Assembly (NCBI GenBank): GCA_902779675.1
Contig: CACZCK010000002.1
Coordinates: 62,001 to 126,000 of the forward strand
DNA length: 64,000 bases
DNA from: an uncultured Coriobacteriaceae bacterium
GTDB taxonomy: Bacteria; Actinomycetota; Coriobacteriia; Coriobacteriales; Atopobiaceae
Direction: 5' to 3'
In this document: positions 42,642-52,357 of the stretch, one piece after another
Layout of the letters: the number at the start of each line of letters is the position of its first letter
Position numbering within the stretch: position 1 is the first letter of the stretch
Position numbers and translations under genes: made by a program
Notes under the pieces: model-generated
The model's input: the letters and a program-made list of their open reading frames with translations, nothing else
Database searches by the model: none
Told to the model about the DNA's origin: nothing

Positions 42642-42711
42642 ATCCGGCAATAAGGCGATTCCGGGGCGTCGGTCAGATACCGAACGCCCCGGAATCGCCT
42701 TATTGCCGGAT
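42642..42711. terminator. 28-bp perfect inverted repeat, bidirectional terminator
   Basis: Arms 42642-42669 and 42684-42711 match perfectly over 28 bp around a 14-nt loop, between the convergent anti-sigma and ManA-ROK genes. The stem is much longer than in the other terminators here, so it could also be a repetitive palindromic element. Confidence 0.65.
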
Positions 42712-42778
42712 TTGTGCGGCATTTACGAGTCGTAGCCCCAAGTGACCCCAGAGGGCTCTCGACACCAACGCCCGAGCG

Positions 42779-44680
42779 CTATCGCACCAGCAGGCTTGCG
42801 CCAATCAGACCCGCATCGCCACCGCACTTGGCCAGCTCGATGCGCAGCGTGGACGGGTTGAGCACCAGCTTCTTGGCCTTCTCGCACACCAGGTCGATGA
42901 ACCACGGGTTGTTGAGCGCAACCGATCCGCCAAACACGAACACATCCGGGTCGACCACGCAGCTCACGTTATGGACGGCCTTGGCCAGCACGTCGGCTGC
43001 ATGGTCGATAACCTTGCGCGCAGTCTCGTCACCCTGCTCGTACAGGGCAAAGACCTCGGCTGGGTCGACCGTGCGCCCCAGACCCTTGGACGCCATACGC
43101 GCGATCGACGGTCCGCTCGCCTGTTCCTCGACCGAGCCGACGTTCATGCCCGGGCGAACGTCCTCGAACTCGTTGACCACCATGTTGAAGACCTCGGCCG
43201 CACACGAGTTGGCGCCGCCCACGATCTGGTTCTGGTAGATGTAGGCACCGCCCACGCCCGTGGACACCGTGAAGTAGAAGAGCGACTCGTAGCCCCAACC
43301 AGCACCGCTCAGCGACTCGGCCAGACCCGCAACGTTGGCGTCGTTGTTGAGGCGCACGCGATGCTTGGTCTCGCGCTCGAGGAAGCTCACGATGTTGAAG
43401 TTCTCCCAGCCAGGCAGGTTGGGCGGGTTGAGAATCTTGCCCGCCTTGAAGCTGAGCGGACCAGGCGCCCCCACACCGATGCCCATATAGCCGATGCCCC
43501 AGCCGTTGATGGCATCAACCAGGCGCTGCAGGTTGGCCGCAGGGCCGAGGTCGTGGTCGTTAGGCATGACCTCCTTGGCCAGCTCCTCGCCATCCTCGTT
43601 GTAGGCTGCCACACGCAGTTGCGTGCCGCCGATGTCGATGCCGATGCGGTTCTTGGTCGCGCCACCTGCAGATTTGGTCGTCGGATAGTCTCCCTTGCCC
43701 CAACCGCTTGCCGCGATGGTCGGCACGTAGCTGCAGATGAGCGTCATGTCGCCCGAGAGCGACAGCGCGCCCGACCCGTGGGGAGCCACGAAGTGCGAGC
43801 CCTTGTGCACGTCCCAGCTACCGGCGGGCGTCGACACCTGTCCGCCTGCGCCCGCAACGACCGACAGGCACATAAACGGATGCCGCTGCTCGAGCTCCAC
43901 GGGGGCGTCCGGCGTCACGCGCACACGCAGCACCTCAAAGTACTCGCAGCTCATGAGCTTGGTGACGCCGTCCACCTCGGGCGCGGTCACCTTACCGCTC
44001 ACGGGGGCCTTGGCGCCGTAGTCGATAACGTCCATGGCCTGCTGCAGGTGCAGCTCTCGCAGGCTGCCGTCGGCCTGACGGCGGTCAAAGTCGTAGACAC
44101 GGTAGGTCACATCGGAGGACTGCTGGGTCTCGAGGATCATCGTGCCGTCCATGATGGCATGCATGGTGCCAGGCCTGATGTCGAAGAAGTCGCCCGGATG
44201 GATGGGCACACGGTTCTCGAGGTCGTCCCAGCGACCCTCTGCGACCATCTGGGCAAACTCAGCGCGATCGTGGGCGTGCTGGCCCACGATGATCTGGCCA
44301 TCCTGCTTGGCATCCAGCACGTACCAGCACTCGGATTTGCCGAGCGAGCCGTCTTCGTGCTCGAAGGCGTAGTCGTCGTCGGGATGCACCTGAATCGAGA
44401 GGCTCTCGCGAGCGTCAAGCACCTTGACCAGCAGTGGGAAGCGGTCGCCCACCGCACCCTCAAACAGCTCGTGATGCTCGTACCACAACTGCGAGAGGGT
44501 CATGCCGTCGTATGGACCGCCATCGATCTCGCAATCCCCGTGCGGGTGCGCAGCGATGCCCCAGCACTCTCCCACCGGACCGTCCGGCAGCTCATAGCCA
44601 AACTCCGCGAGCCTCCGCCCGCCCCAGATGTTGTTGTGCAGGACCGGCTTCAGCATGATCAGACCCGGACGATCGCTCAT
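42779..44680 (-). CDS. Mannose-6-phosphate isomerase fused to a ROK domain
   Basis: The 633-residue protein joins a type I phosphomannose isomerase (about 1-320) to a ROK sugar-kinase-like domain (about 344-633). The isomerase part has Gln97 and His99 in QVHPDD, Glu117 in KSECWYVL and His174 in GTMHAI as zinc ligands. The ROK part keeps the ATP motif GIDIGGTQLR, GVGAPGP and NNDANVAGLAE, but lacks the usual CxCGxxGC zinc motif. It could convert mannose or another hexose to fructose 6-phosphate in two steps. It is last in the GH1-EIIC operon. Confidence 0.78.
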   Translation of the reverse strand: MSDRPGLIMLKPVLHNNIWGGRRLAEFGYELPDGPVGECWGIAAHPHGDCEIDGGPYDGMTLSQLWYEHHELFEGAVGDRFPLLVKVLDARESLSIQVHPDDDYAFEHEDGSLGKSECWYVLDAKQDGQIIVGQHAHDRAEFAQMVAEGRWDDLENRVPIHPGDFFDIRPGTMHAIMDGTMILETQQSSDVTYRVYDFDRRQADGSLRELHLQQAMDVIDYGAKAPVSGKVTAPEVDGVTKLMSCEYFEVLRVRVTPDAPVELEQRHPFMCLSVVAGAGGQVSTPAGSWDVHKGSHFVAPHGSGALSLSGDMTLICSYVPTIAASGWGKGDYPTTKSAGGATKNRIGIDIGGTQLRVAAYNEDGEELAKEVMPNDHDLGPAANLQRLVDAINGWGIGYMGIGVGAPGPLSFKAGKILNPPNLPGWENFNIVSFLERETKHRVRLNNDANVAGLAESLSGAGWGYESLFYFTVSTGVGGAYIYQNQIVGGANSCAAEVFNMVVNEFEDVRPGMNVGSVEEQASGPSIARMASKGLGRTVDPAEVFALYEQGDETARKVIDHAADVLAKAVHNVSCVVDPDVFVFGGSVALNNPWFIDLVCEKAKKLVLNPSTLRIELAKCGGDAGLIGASLLVR

Positions 44681-44980
44681 GTGAAATGCTCCTTTCCGTA
44701 ATCCTCGGATGGTAGGGCGCAGGAGAGATCCTTGTCCCACCATGTAAAGAGACACGCCGTGTTGACCTTCGGTGGTTTTGCTCTGCACCCATTCTAGATG
44801 CGAAAATGGTGCTGAGAGCGGTGCTTTGCGCATTCTCTCGCTCGGGTGGGAGGGGACGCATGGTTGGCGCCAGCCTCCTCCCACTGTCTGCGAAAGGAAG
44901 GAAGGGTGCCGTCTGGCCCTCGGGCGGGGGCTCCGTCACGTGGAGCGTGCGGAGGCATGAGGTGCCTCGTCCCCGCGCCT

Positions 44981-46309
44981 CTAGGCGGCGAGCTCCTCGG
45001 CGGCCTGCTTGGCCACGACGCGCTCGTGCACCTTCATGAAGGGCAGATAGATTGCCACGCCCAGAGCCACGAGGATGACCTGCAGGATGACGGCGCGGAA
45101 GTCGCCGGCCGTGGCGAGGAAGCCACTCAGAAACACCGGGGTCGTCCAGGGAACCATGACCACGCAGGGGTTGACGAGACCGGCCACGGTGGCAAAGTAC
45201 GTGATGATCATGAACAGGTCGGGCACGAGCACGAAGGGGATCATCAGCGGCAGGTTGTACACGATCGGGTAGCCGTAGATGACCGGCTCGTTGATGTTAA
45301 AGATGCCAGGGCCAAGAGCCAGCGAGCCAACCGTCTTGCTCGTCTTGTTCTTGGAGAACAGGAACGTGGCAATCAGCAGGCAGAGTGTGCAGCCCGAACC
45401 ACCGATGAGGCCAAAGGTGTTGACGATCTGCATGTTCATGTAGTGGTCGGGCTGGATGGCCGCGAAGCCGCCCGCAGCGTAGGCCGCCATGTTGTCGGTG
45501 ATGAGGATCGTAAGCATGGGCTCGGCAAGCACGCCCGAGATGGCGCTCTGATGGATGCCCAGGCAGAACAGCAGGTTGGCGAAGGTGTAGATGATCACGA
45601 CGCCCCAGATGTTGGAGTTGAGGCTCTGCAGGGGTGCCTGAACGAACATCTTAATGAGCGTGGGCACGTCGGTACCGAAGCAGACGTGCAGCACGGCGGC
45701 CACCAAGCCAAAGACCGAAAGCGTCAGCAACATGGGAATCATGACGTTGAAGGAGTCGGCGACCGCAGGCGGCACGCCCTCGCCCAGGTTGACCTTGAGC
45801 TTGTCGACGTTGGCCAGCTTGATGAAGAGCTCGGTGGCAAGCAGGCCGATGATGATGGCCGCAAACAGACCGCCGGTGCCGGTGCTGCCCGTGGAGAAGA
45901 GGCCGCCGGTCAGCTGCACCGCACCGGTCTCCTCGACGGTGACCTCGACGCTCTGCGGCAGCGTCACAAAGAGCGACGCCAAGGCCACCACGGAGCAGGC
46001 GATGTCACCAACGAAGCCCTTGTTGTGCGCATGACGGTAGCCAACCACCGCGCACAGCAGGATTGCCGAGATGCTCAGCGTGCCCTGCGTGAGCGCGTTG
46101 CCCCAGTACTGGGCGTTGGACAGGGCGTCACCACTCAAAAACAGCGGGAACACCACGTTGTTGATCAGCACGGCGATGCCTGCACCAATGTAGAGCGGCA
46201 TGATGGTGGCAAACGAGTCGCGCAGCGACCTCAAGTGCACCTCCGAGCCGATTTTGCCCGAGATCTCGGCGAACTTGTCCAAGAACGCCTGTCCCTTTCC
46301 TTCTGCCAT
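44981..46309 (-). CDS. PTS EIIC, lactose/cellobiose family (orphan)
   Basis: The 442-residue permease has the lactose/cellobiose EIIC pattern: IMPLYIGAGIAVLINNVVF, GIHQSAISGVLAEPM and the substrate motif IFNINEPVIYGYPIVYN. It imports a beta-diglucoside or similar sugar. No EIIA or EIIB is adjacent; the only free EIIB of this family in the window is at 16262. The 300-bp gap after it, before ManA-ROK, holds only weak hairpins (GCTCC/GGAGC and GAGGCA/TGCCTC, near 44925-44975). Confidence 0.88.
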   Translation of the reverse strand: MAEGKGQAFLDKFAEISGKIGSEVHLRSLRDSFATIMPLYIGAGIAVLINNVVFPLFLSGDALSNAQYWGNALTQGTLSISAILLCAVVGYRHAHNKGFVGDIACSVVALASLFVTLPQSVEVTVEETGAVQLTGGLFSTGSTGTGGLFAAIIIGLLATELFIKLANVDKLKVNLGEGVPPAVADSFNVMIPMLLTLSVFGLVAAVLHVCFGTDVPTLIKMFVQAPLQSLNSNIWGVVIIYTFANLLFCLGIHQSAISGVLAEPMLTILITDNMAAYAAGGFAAIQPDHYMNMQIVNTFGLIGGSGCTLCLLIATFLFSKNKTSKTVGSLALGPGIFNINEPVIYGYPIVYNLPLMIPFVLVPDLFMIITYFATVAGLVNPCVVMVPWTTPVFLSGFLATAGDFRAVILQVILVALGVAIYLPFMKVHERVVAKQAAEELAA

Positions 46310-46478
46310 GATTCTTCCTTTCCTCTCTTCCTATCGCACCCCGGGCCAGCCCCGGAGATGTCGGCATATGTGTGACCAATCCCCTGCTCACGCAGTGGTC
46401 CAAGTCGTTTGGTTCTCGTGGATGTGTCAGCTGTGGCGGTAGCCGTGGCTTAGGAGAAACCCCAGGCCACCACCGCGC

Positions 46479-47891
46479 CTAGGCGATCACGTGGGTGGCG
46501 GTTACCTCGCGCAGCCAGGAGGCAGAGGCCTTGAGGCGACGCTCGTAGTCGTGCGTGAGATCCACCTCCACGAAGCCGTAGCGGTTCTTGTAGGCGTTGT
46601 TCCAGCTCCAGCAGTCAATGACGCCCCAATAGTGGTAGCCGCGACATCTGGCGCCCTCGTCGATGGCACGGGCGATCCAACGCAGGTGGTCGCGCACGAA
46701 GGGCACGCGGTAGGCGGTGTCGTCAATCGCGCCGTCTGCCGTGCGAGCCGCGCGGTCCTCCTCGATGCCGATGCCGTTCTCGGAGACGAACCACTCCAGG
46801 TCGGGATAGTCGCGCGTCATGGTCATGGCAAAGTCGTAGATGCCCTTGGGGTAGATCTCCCAGCCGCGGCTCTTGTTCATCACGGCGTCCTTCCAGACGT
46901 ACGGGTCGGCAAAGCAGGGGTTACCGTACTCGTCGATGTCCTGCGCGGGAGCCTGCACGCGCCTGGGCTGGTAGTAGTTGAAGCCCAGCCAGTCCACCAC
47001 GCCCTGGGCGAGGATGGCATCGTCGCCCGGGCGCACGGGCATGGTCACACCGCGCTCGGCCAGCGTCTCCATGACATCCGCTGGCAGCGCACCCTTGGTA
47101 ACGAGATCGAGCCACCAGCGATTGCAGAGGCCATCGGTCATGCGCACGGCTTCGAGGTCGGCCTCGCTGGGGTCTTCGCGAGTATAGGGCGGGGCAAAGC
47201 AGTTGATGAGGCCAATCTTGGCATCGGGGCGCACAACACCAGACGCTTGCAGCTCTCGGAAGGCGCCCACGGCCAGCGAGTGGGCAAGCGAGATGCCGTA
47301 CTGCACGCAACGTGCGCGAGCGAAGTCGCGGACGAAGGGGTACCACGTACCATGCTCGTAGCGCTGCTCGGGCTCCACGATGGGCTCGTTGAAGGTGAAC
47401 CAGTGCTCGATCTCCTGGCCGAACTCGGCAAACGCAGCGCGAGCGTAGGAGGCGTAGGCTTCGATGGCCTCACGGCTCTCCCATCCGCCGCGGCGGAAGA
47501 GGTAGGCAGGCATGTCAAAGTGGTACAGGTTGACGAAGACCTCCACGCCGGCCTCGCGTGCCGCTGCAAAGAGCTTGTGATAGAAAGCCGCGCCCTCGGG
47601 GTTGAGCTGCCCGTCAGCATCCATCAGACGGCTCCACTGGATGGACGTGCGGCACGAGGAGAGCCCCAGATCGTGGAAGAGGGCAAAGTCCTGCTCGTAG
47701 CGGGCACCCATGTCGTTGCCGGCATACGAGCCGACGCGGTTGTGGAACGCACGGATGTCCTGGTTGGACCAGAGGTCCCAGAGGTTCTCCAGCTTACCCT
47801 GTGCCTGCCACATGCCTTCGGTCTGCGGACCAGAGAGGGCCGCGCCAAAGAAGAAGTCGTCGGGAAGCTGGTTGTGGGCCTGTGCGCTCAT
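46479..47891 (-). CDS. GH1 phospho-beta-glycosidase-like enzyme
   Basis: The 470-residue GH1 enzyme has the acid/base Glu in FTFNEP and the nucleophile in VSENG. The C-terminal block WSWNNAYKNRYGFVEVD keeps Ser, Lys and Tyr as in phospho-glycosidases. ATG 47891 has GGAGGA just upstream; another ATG lies four codons earlier. It heads an operon with EIIC and ManA-ROK and is divergent from a GntR gene that probably represses it. The 169-bp gap to EIIC shows nothing certain. Confidence 0.83.
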   Translation of the reverse strand: MSAQAHNQLPDDFFFGAALSGPQTEGMWQAQGKLENLWDLWSNQDIRAFHNRVGSYAGNDMGARYEQDFALFHDLGLSSCRTSIQWSRLMDADGQLNPEGAAFYHKLFAAAREAGVEVFVNLYHFDMPAYLFRRGGWESREAIEAYASYARAAFAEFGQEIEHWFTFNEPIVEPEQRYEHGTWYPFVRDFARARCVQYGISLAHSLAVGAFRELQASGVVRPDAKIGLINCFAPPYTREDPSEADLEAVRMTDGLCNRWWLDLVTKGALPADVMETLAERGVTMPVRPGDDAILAQGVVDWLGFNYYQPRRVQAPAQDIDEYGNPCFADPYVWKDAVMNKSRGWEIYPKGIYDFAMTMTRDYPDLEWFVSENGIGIEEDRAARTADGAIDDTAYRVPFVRDHLRWIARAIDEGARCRGYHYWGVIDCWSWNNAYKNRYGFVEVDLTHDYERRLKASASWLREVTATHVIA

Positions 47892-47928
47892 GTTCTCCTC
47901 CATGCGTCTGTATCAGCTTACGCCTTAT

Positions 47929-47957
47929 AAATTAGAAGCTTTTGCTTTGTAATGCAA
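47929..47957 (-). promoter_or_regulatory. Candidate promoter of the GH1-EIIC-ManA/ROK operon
   Basis: On the minus strand a -35-like TTGCAT (47957-47952) and a -10-like TAATTT (47934-47929) are separated by 17 bp. It lies in the AT-rich divergent gap next to the GntR gene. Confidence 0.4.
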
Positions 47958-48139
47958 GTACGTTTTCTTGTTAGTCATCAACGGTGTATATTTTGTGGTA
48001 AACGGTCATACTATGAGATGAGCCTTTGTGTCTCGGCATACGGAACACGTCCATGATACGAGAGGCACAGGGGGCCTTCGCTCACGGGTGGATTCTCCCT
48101 TTTGCGCGAACGGCTCGTCCAACTACCGGAGGAAACGTC

Positions 48140-48862
48140 ATGCTCAAGTACGAGGAACTGGTCAACACGCTGCTCGACGAGCTGGCGCGGGGCACCTACA
48201 AGAAGGGTGACCGGCTGCCCACCACGCCAGACCTCTGCCGCATCTACGGCGTGAGCAATACCACCGTCAAGCGTGCGATGGACGAGCTCGAGCTGCGCGG
48301 TCTGGTGGCTCGCAGGCGCGGGTCGGGCGTATACATCAAGGAGACTGCCGTTCCCAGCAGCACACTCACCCACCAAGGCAGCTCGTCCCAGCAGATGACG
48401 GGCATGTCGGCGGAGTACGCCGCCCAGAGCAAGCAGGTGCTCAGCGACGTGCGCGACTTCTCAGTGGTGCGCCCCTGCGCCGAGATTGCCGAGAAGCTGG
48501 CCATGGAGCCCGACGAGTTTGCCTATCGCATCTGCCGCGTGCGTGTGGTGGACGACCGTCCGCTGGTGGTGGAGTACACCCACATGCCCATCGCACTTAT
48601 CCCCGACCTGCGCGAGACCACCCTGCACGCCTCCATCTACGCTTACATCGAGCAGGATCTGGGCCTCAAGATCGGCAGCGCGCACCGCACGATCAAGGCC
48701 GTGATGCCTACGGACGACGAACGCGACTGGCTGGGCATTGGCACGGGCGAGCCCCTACTCGAGGTGCGCCAGGTGGCCTACCTCGCCGATGGACGGCCGT
48801 TTGAGTACTCTATCAGCCGCCACACGAGCGACTACGAGTTCTACAGCATCAGTACCCGGTAG
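48140..48862 (+). CDS. GntR/UTRA transcriptional regulator, third
   Basis: The 240-residue protein has a GntR winged helix (LPTTPDLCRIYGVSNTTVKR) and a UTRA sensing domain (FAYRICRVRVVDDRPLVVEY). It is divergent from the GH1 operon and probably responds to a phospho-glucoside. GGAGG precedes ATG 48140; an open frame upstream lacks a ribosome site. It is convergent with the next gene, with an 8-bp gap. Confidence 0.82.
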   Translation: MLKYEELVNTLLDELARGTYKKGDRLPTTPDLCRIYGVSNTTVKRAMDELELRGLVARRRGSGVYIKETAVPSSTLTHQGSSSQQMTGMSAEYAAQSKQVLSDVRDFSVVRPCAEIAEKLAMEPDEFAYRICRVRVVDDRPLVVEYTHMPIALIPDLRETTLHASIYAYIEQDLGLKIGSAHRTIKAVMPTDDERDWLGIGTGEPLLEVRQVAYLADGRPFEYSISRHTSDYEFYSISTR

Positions 48863-48870
48863 CACCAAGC

Positions 48871-50004
48871 CTAGGCTTGTGGCTGCACGTCCTCCTCGCC
48901 GTGACGGCGTCTGAGGTCGTCGCTTATCAGCTGGTAGGCCGAAGCCGCCACCGGCACGCTGAGCAGGATGAAGGGGATACCGCCCAGGCCACCGCCCACG
49001 GCCACCGCCGCAAGGACCCAGATGCCCGGCAGGCCCGTGCTCGACCCCACCACGCGAGGGAAGATCACGTTGGCGTCGAGCTGCTGCAGCACCAGGACAA
49101 AGACCACAAAGACGAGCGCATCGATGGTGGACGTGCTAAAGATGAGCAGCGTGCCAATGATGCCGCCCACAAAGGGGCCCACCACCGGCACGATGTTGGT
49201 GACGCCGACCACCGTTCCAATGGTCATGGCATACGGGAGCCTAAACAGCAGCATGCCCACCGTGCAGATGATGCCCACGATCAGCGACGAGATGCATCGT
49301 CCGATGATGAAGCTGCTAAAGGAGTGGTCCATCACTCTTCCTACGTAGATTGCACGATCGAGGACCTCGGGGCCGCAGTAGGTCTTGACGAGGCTGCCGA
49401 GCTGCGCGCCGAGCCGCTCCTTGCTCATGAGGATGTAGATGGCCAGAATCGCGCTCAGCAGCACCTCGAAAGTCGACGAGAGCACCGACGTCACGCCTGT
49501 CACGACCGAACCCATCACGTCGCCCGCACCACTCATGAGGTAGCTCGAGACCTGCATCTGGATCTTGTCCCAGTCGCTCAGCTGGTTGAGCTGCTCATCC
49601 ACCATGACCTCGAGATCGAAGTCGCGGAACAACTGCCGCACCACCTCAACGACCTGCGGAACCTTCTGGCTCATCATGCGCATGCTCTGCATGAGCTCGG
49701 GCATGATGAAGCGCAGCAGGAAGGCCGCCGCCAAAAAGCCGATAGCGGCACTAACGAGCAGGCTCAGCGGCCGCCGTGCCTTGGCGAGGCGGGGGCTCGA
49801 GGTCACCGGAGTAAGGACCTGCTCGAAGAAGCTCATGGGGACGTTGAAGACGTAGGCGATAACGCACCCCATCAGCACCGGCGTGAGGGCCACCAGCAGA
49901 AGCGACAGCATTCTCGAGATGCTACCCCAGTAGTAGATGCCCAGGTAGACCGCAAAGACGGCGAGGCCCATGCGGATGAGCTCTTCTCGATTCGGATAGC
50001 GCAT
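48871..50004 (-). CDS. AI-2E family membrane transporter
   Basis: The 377-residue protein matches the AI-2E exporter/PerM family with eight or so membrane helices and the family blocks SKERLGAQLG, DHSFSSFIIGRCISSLIVG and GVTNIVPVVGPFVGGIIG. The transported compound is unknown; many members have no link to autoinducer-2. It lies 14 bp downstream of a C69 peptidase gene and may be cotranscribed. Confidence 0.82.
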   Translation of the reverse strand: MRYPNREELIRMGLAVFAVYLGIYYWGSISRMLSLLLVALTPVLMGCVIAYVFNVPMSFFEQVLTPVTSSPRLAKARRPLSLLVSAAIGFLAAAFLLRFIMPELMQSMRMMSQKVPQVVEVVRQLFRDFDLEVMVDEQLNQLSDWDKIQMQVSSYLMSGAGDVMGSVVTGVTSVLSSTFEVLLSAILAIYILMSKERLGAQLGSLVKTYCGPEVLDRAIYVGRVMDHSFSSFIIGRCISSLIVGIICTVGMLLFRLPYAMTIGTVVGVTNIVPVVGPFVGGIIGTLLIFSTSTIDALVFVVFVLVLQQLDANVIFPRVVGSSTGLPGIWVLAAVAVGGGLGGIPFILLSVPVAASAYQLISDDLRRRHGEEDVQPQA

Positions 50005-50018
50005 GAGTCCCCCAACCC

Positions 50019-51545
50019 CTATCCGTCGGAGCGGGCGAAGGCATTGCGCATGCCCAGGCTCGCCGTGAACAGGACCTTGTCGAGCAGCGCGTCGGTCTCG
50101 CGGCGCAGGTCGGCAGCCATTTGCTCGTTTGCCTTCTCCAGCAGCTCGCAGGCTCCCTCGCGCGAGAGCCCCGCCTGGGCCACAGCCTCGTCGGTCGCGG
50201 CGAGCAGCGCGTGACCGAGCGCTCCCACACGCTGCTGGTAGTCCTCGATATGTGGCACGCACGGACTAAAGTGCGCGTCGGCGAGGGCCGCCACCAGGCG
50301 GTTCGACCAATAGAAGTTGTCGGTGGTCACCTGTGCGGCGGTATTGGTGAGATAGTCGGGCGTGACACGCACGTTGGCGTACAGCGCAACGAGCGCGTTG
50401 AACGCGTTGCAGCCGAAGGCCATCCACTGCACGGCACGGCAGCCCGCAGGCGCATACGGGCGCAGCTGCAGCACCGCGAGCTGGCCGTTGCGGTTGATGC
50501 CGATCGGCCGGTAGCATCCGCGTGTCGCATCGGTGCCCTTGCTGCCGTAGCAGTCGTAGGGCGTGCCCTGGTAGTGCAGCGACAGCACGTACTTGACGTC
50601 CTCGATGGTCAGCAGGCGCTCGGGGCGGCGGCACCAGGGGATGTCATCGCTCTCGGGGGTGTAGTCCGCCTGGGGGCCATCCCACGTGTTGTCGTGCGGG
50701 TTGAGATGGCGCTGCATGCTCCAGGCGCGCGGCGTGTTGTAGACGTGGTCGGCGTCGCTCGCGCTGCCAAAGGCCTCGCGCGGGTTGAAGACATCGCGCT
50801 CCGCGCCAGCGGCGCGCACGGTGAGGTCCAAATGATGGGCTTCCATCCAGGCGCGAAGGTCGGCGCTGCACAGGTACTCGCACCCCTTCCCCTCGGCGTC
50901 GGCCAGATCAAAACGATCGATGCCCAGCTGGTTGGGCATGGTCACATAGCAGTCGTCCGGGACGCGACGAGCGATCCAGTGGTGCCCACCGATCGTCTCG
51001 AGCCACCAGATCTCGTCGAGGTCGGAGAAGGCGATGCCGTTCATCTCGTAGGTGCCGTACTCGGTGAGCAGCGCGCCCAGACGCAGCACGCCCTCGCGGG
51101 CGGAGCGGATGTAGGGCAACACCAGCGTCACAAAGTCCTCCTCGCCCAAGCCGCCTGGCACCTCGGGCACAAATCCCGCCTGCCCCTCCGTGCCCACGGC
51201 CGGCTTCAGCTCAACCAGCGGGTCGGCGCCCAGCACACGCTCGTTTGAGGTGATCGTCTCGGTGGCTGTCATGGCCACATCGCACTCGTTGACGCCGGCG
51301 GCAGCCCAGATGCCGTCGATCCCCAAGGCGTCAGGCACGCTGGTGTAGCGCTGCGACTCGAGGCCCGTGAGGTCGATCTCGCGATGCGAAATCACGCTGC
51401 GGTAGATGCGCGGCTGGTCGGTGGGGAGCACCACCTGCATGCGCTTGGGCGTGAACTTGCCCGCCATCTCGTCTTCGTTGCGGGCAATGATGGTTGACCC
51501 ATCGTAGCTGGCGTTCTTTCCAACGAGAATGGTGGTGCAGGGCAT
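50019..51545 (-). CDS. Peptidase C69 (dipeptidase)
   Basis: The 508-residue protein is an Ntn-hydrolase dipeptidase of family C69. The nucleophile is Cys3 in [19 protein letters not shown], exposed after removal of the first residues. RNEDE and the later [15 protein letters not shown] block also fit. It cleaves dipeptides in the cytoplasm. It is divergent from msrA. Confidence 0.85.
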   Translation of the reverse strand: MPCTTILVGKNASYDGSTIIARNEDEMAGKFTPKRMQVVLPTDQPRIYRSVISHREIDLTGLESQRYTSVPDALGIDGIWAAAGVNECDVAMTATETITSNERVLGADPLVELKPAVGTEGQAGFVPEVPGGLGEEDFVTLVLPYIRSAREGVLRLGALLTEYGTYEMNGIAFSDLDEIWWLETIGGHHWIARRVPDDCYVTMPNQLGIDRFDLADAEGKGCEYLCSADLRAWMEAHHLDLTVRAAGAERDVFNPREAFGSASDADHVYNTPRAWSMQRHLNPHDNTWDGPQADYTPESDDIPWCRRPERLLTIEDVKYVLSLHYQGTPYDCYGSKGTDATRGCYRPIGINRNGQLAVLQLRPYAPAGCRAVQWMAFGCNAFNALVALYANVRVTPDYLTNTAAQVTTDNFYWSNRLVAALADAHFSPCVPHIEDYQQRVGALGHALLAATDEAVAQAGLSREGACELLEKANEQMAADLRRETDALLDKVLFTASLGMRNAFARSDG

Positions 51546-51621
51546 GGGACGCTCCCTTTTTAGTTGAGTCGGCAGACAAGGCTAACTATACCTGTTATGA
51601 CACCTTCGCGCTTCTGCGCTA

Positions 51622-51648
51622 TACCAAAAGGGGCTATCCCTTTTGGTA
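51622..51648. promoter_or_regulatory. 11-bp palindrome between divergent pepD-like and msrA genes
   Basis: TACCAAAAGGG (51622-51632) and CCCTTTTGGTA (51638-51648) are perfect inverted repeats around GCTAT. As the flanking genes diverge, it is more likely an operator than a terminator. The rest of the 179-bp gap shows nothing clear. Confidence 0.45.
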
Positions 51649-51724
51649 CGAAGGCCGCGACGCCATCCCTGCCTGCAAATGCCTAGAATGAACCCTACGA
51701 CCAGCGGCACGAGAGAGGGCTGCC

Positions 51725-52219
51725 ATGAACGAGATCTATCTTGCGGGCGGATGCTTCTGGGGCGTGGAGGAATACTTCTCGCGCATCCCCGGCGTAACCA
51801 ACACCGAGGTTGGCTATGCCAACGGGCACACCGCTGCCCCCTCCTACCAGGACGTCTGCACCGACACCACGGGCCACGCCGAGACGGTCCACGTCACCTA
51901 TGACCCAGACCGTGTGAGCCTCGAGACCATCCTCGAGCATTACTTCATGATCATCGATCCGCTCTCGCTCAACCGGCAGGGTGGCGACAGCGGCACGCAG
52001 TACCGCACGGGCGTCTACTACGTGGACGAGGCCTCACACGAGGTGGCCCGCCAGGTGTTTGCCAGTGAGCAGCTACGCTACCCTGCGCCAATGGTGGTCG
52101 AGCTCGAGCCGCTGACCTGCTTCTTCTCGGCAGAGGAGTACCACCAGGACTACCTCAAGAAGAACCCGGCGGGCTACTGCCACGTGAGCTTCGACACCCT
52201 CGCCGACCTCACGGAGTAG
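51725..52219 (+). CDS. msrA: Peptide-methionine (S)-S-oxide reductase
   Basis: The 164-residue enzyme repairs oxidised methionine in proteins. The catalytic Cys10 lies in GGCFWGVEEYF; GYANGHTAAPSYQDVC, SGTQYRTGVYY and EYHQDYLKKNPAGYC are family blocks, the last with the recycling cysteine. Length is typical. It has no fused MsrB domain. Confidence 0.95.
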   Translation: MNEIYLAGGCFWGVEEYFSRIPGVTNTEVGYANGHTAAPSYQDVCTDTTGHAETVHVTYDPDRVSLETILEHYFMIIDPLSLNRQGGDSGTQYRTGVYYVDEASHEVARQVFASEQLRYPAPMVVELEPLTCFFSAEEYHQDYLKKNPAGYCHVSFDTLADLTE

Positions 52220-52357
52220 GCTCGCGCGCCTGCGGATGCGCCACGAAACTCATCCAAGCTTAATTTTTGCCCAAGCTGACATTAATCTTGGGCTGGCATG
52301 ATGCTAGTCAACGGATGGAAGCAGATGCCATCCCCTCGTTTGAAGGAAGTGTCACTC

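Noticed and set aside
44846-46375. Long plus-strand open frame opposite the EIIC gene
   Set aside because: It is a high-GC shadow: composition is His/Gly/Arg-rich with no domain, and the opposite strand encodes a clear PTS permease.
51622-51648. Terminator
   Set aside because: It lies between divergent genes and has no T-run, so an operator is more likely.
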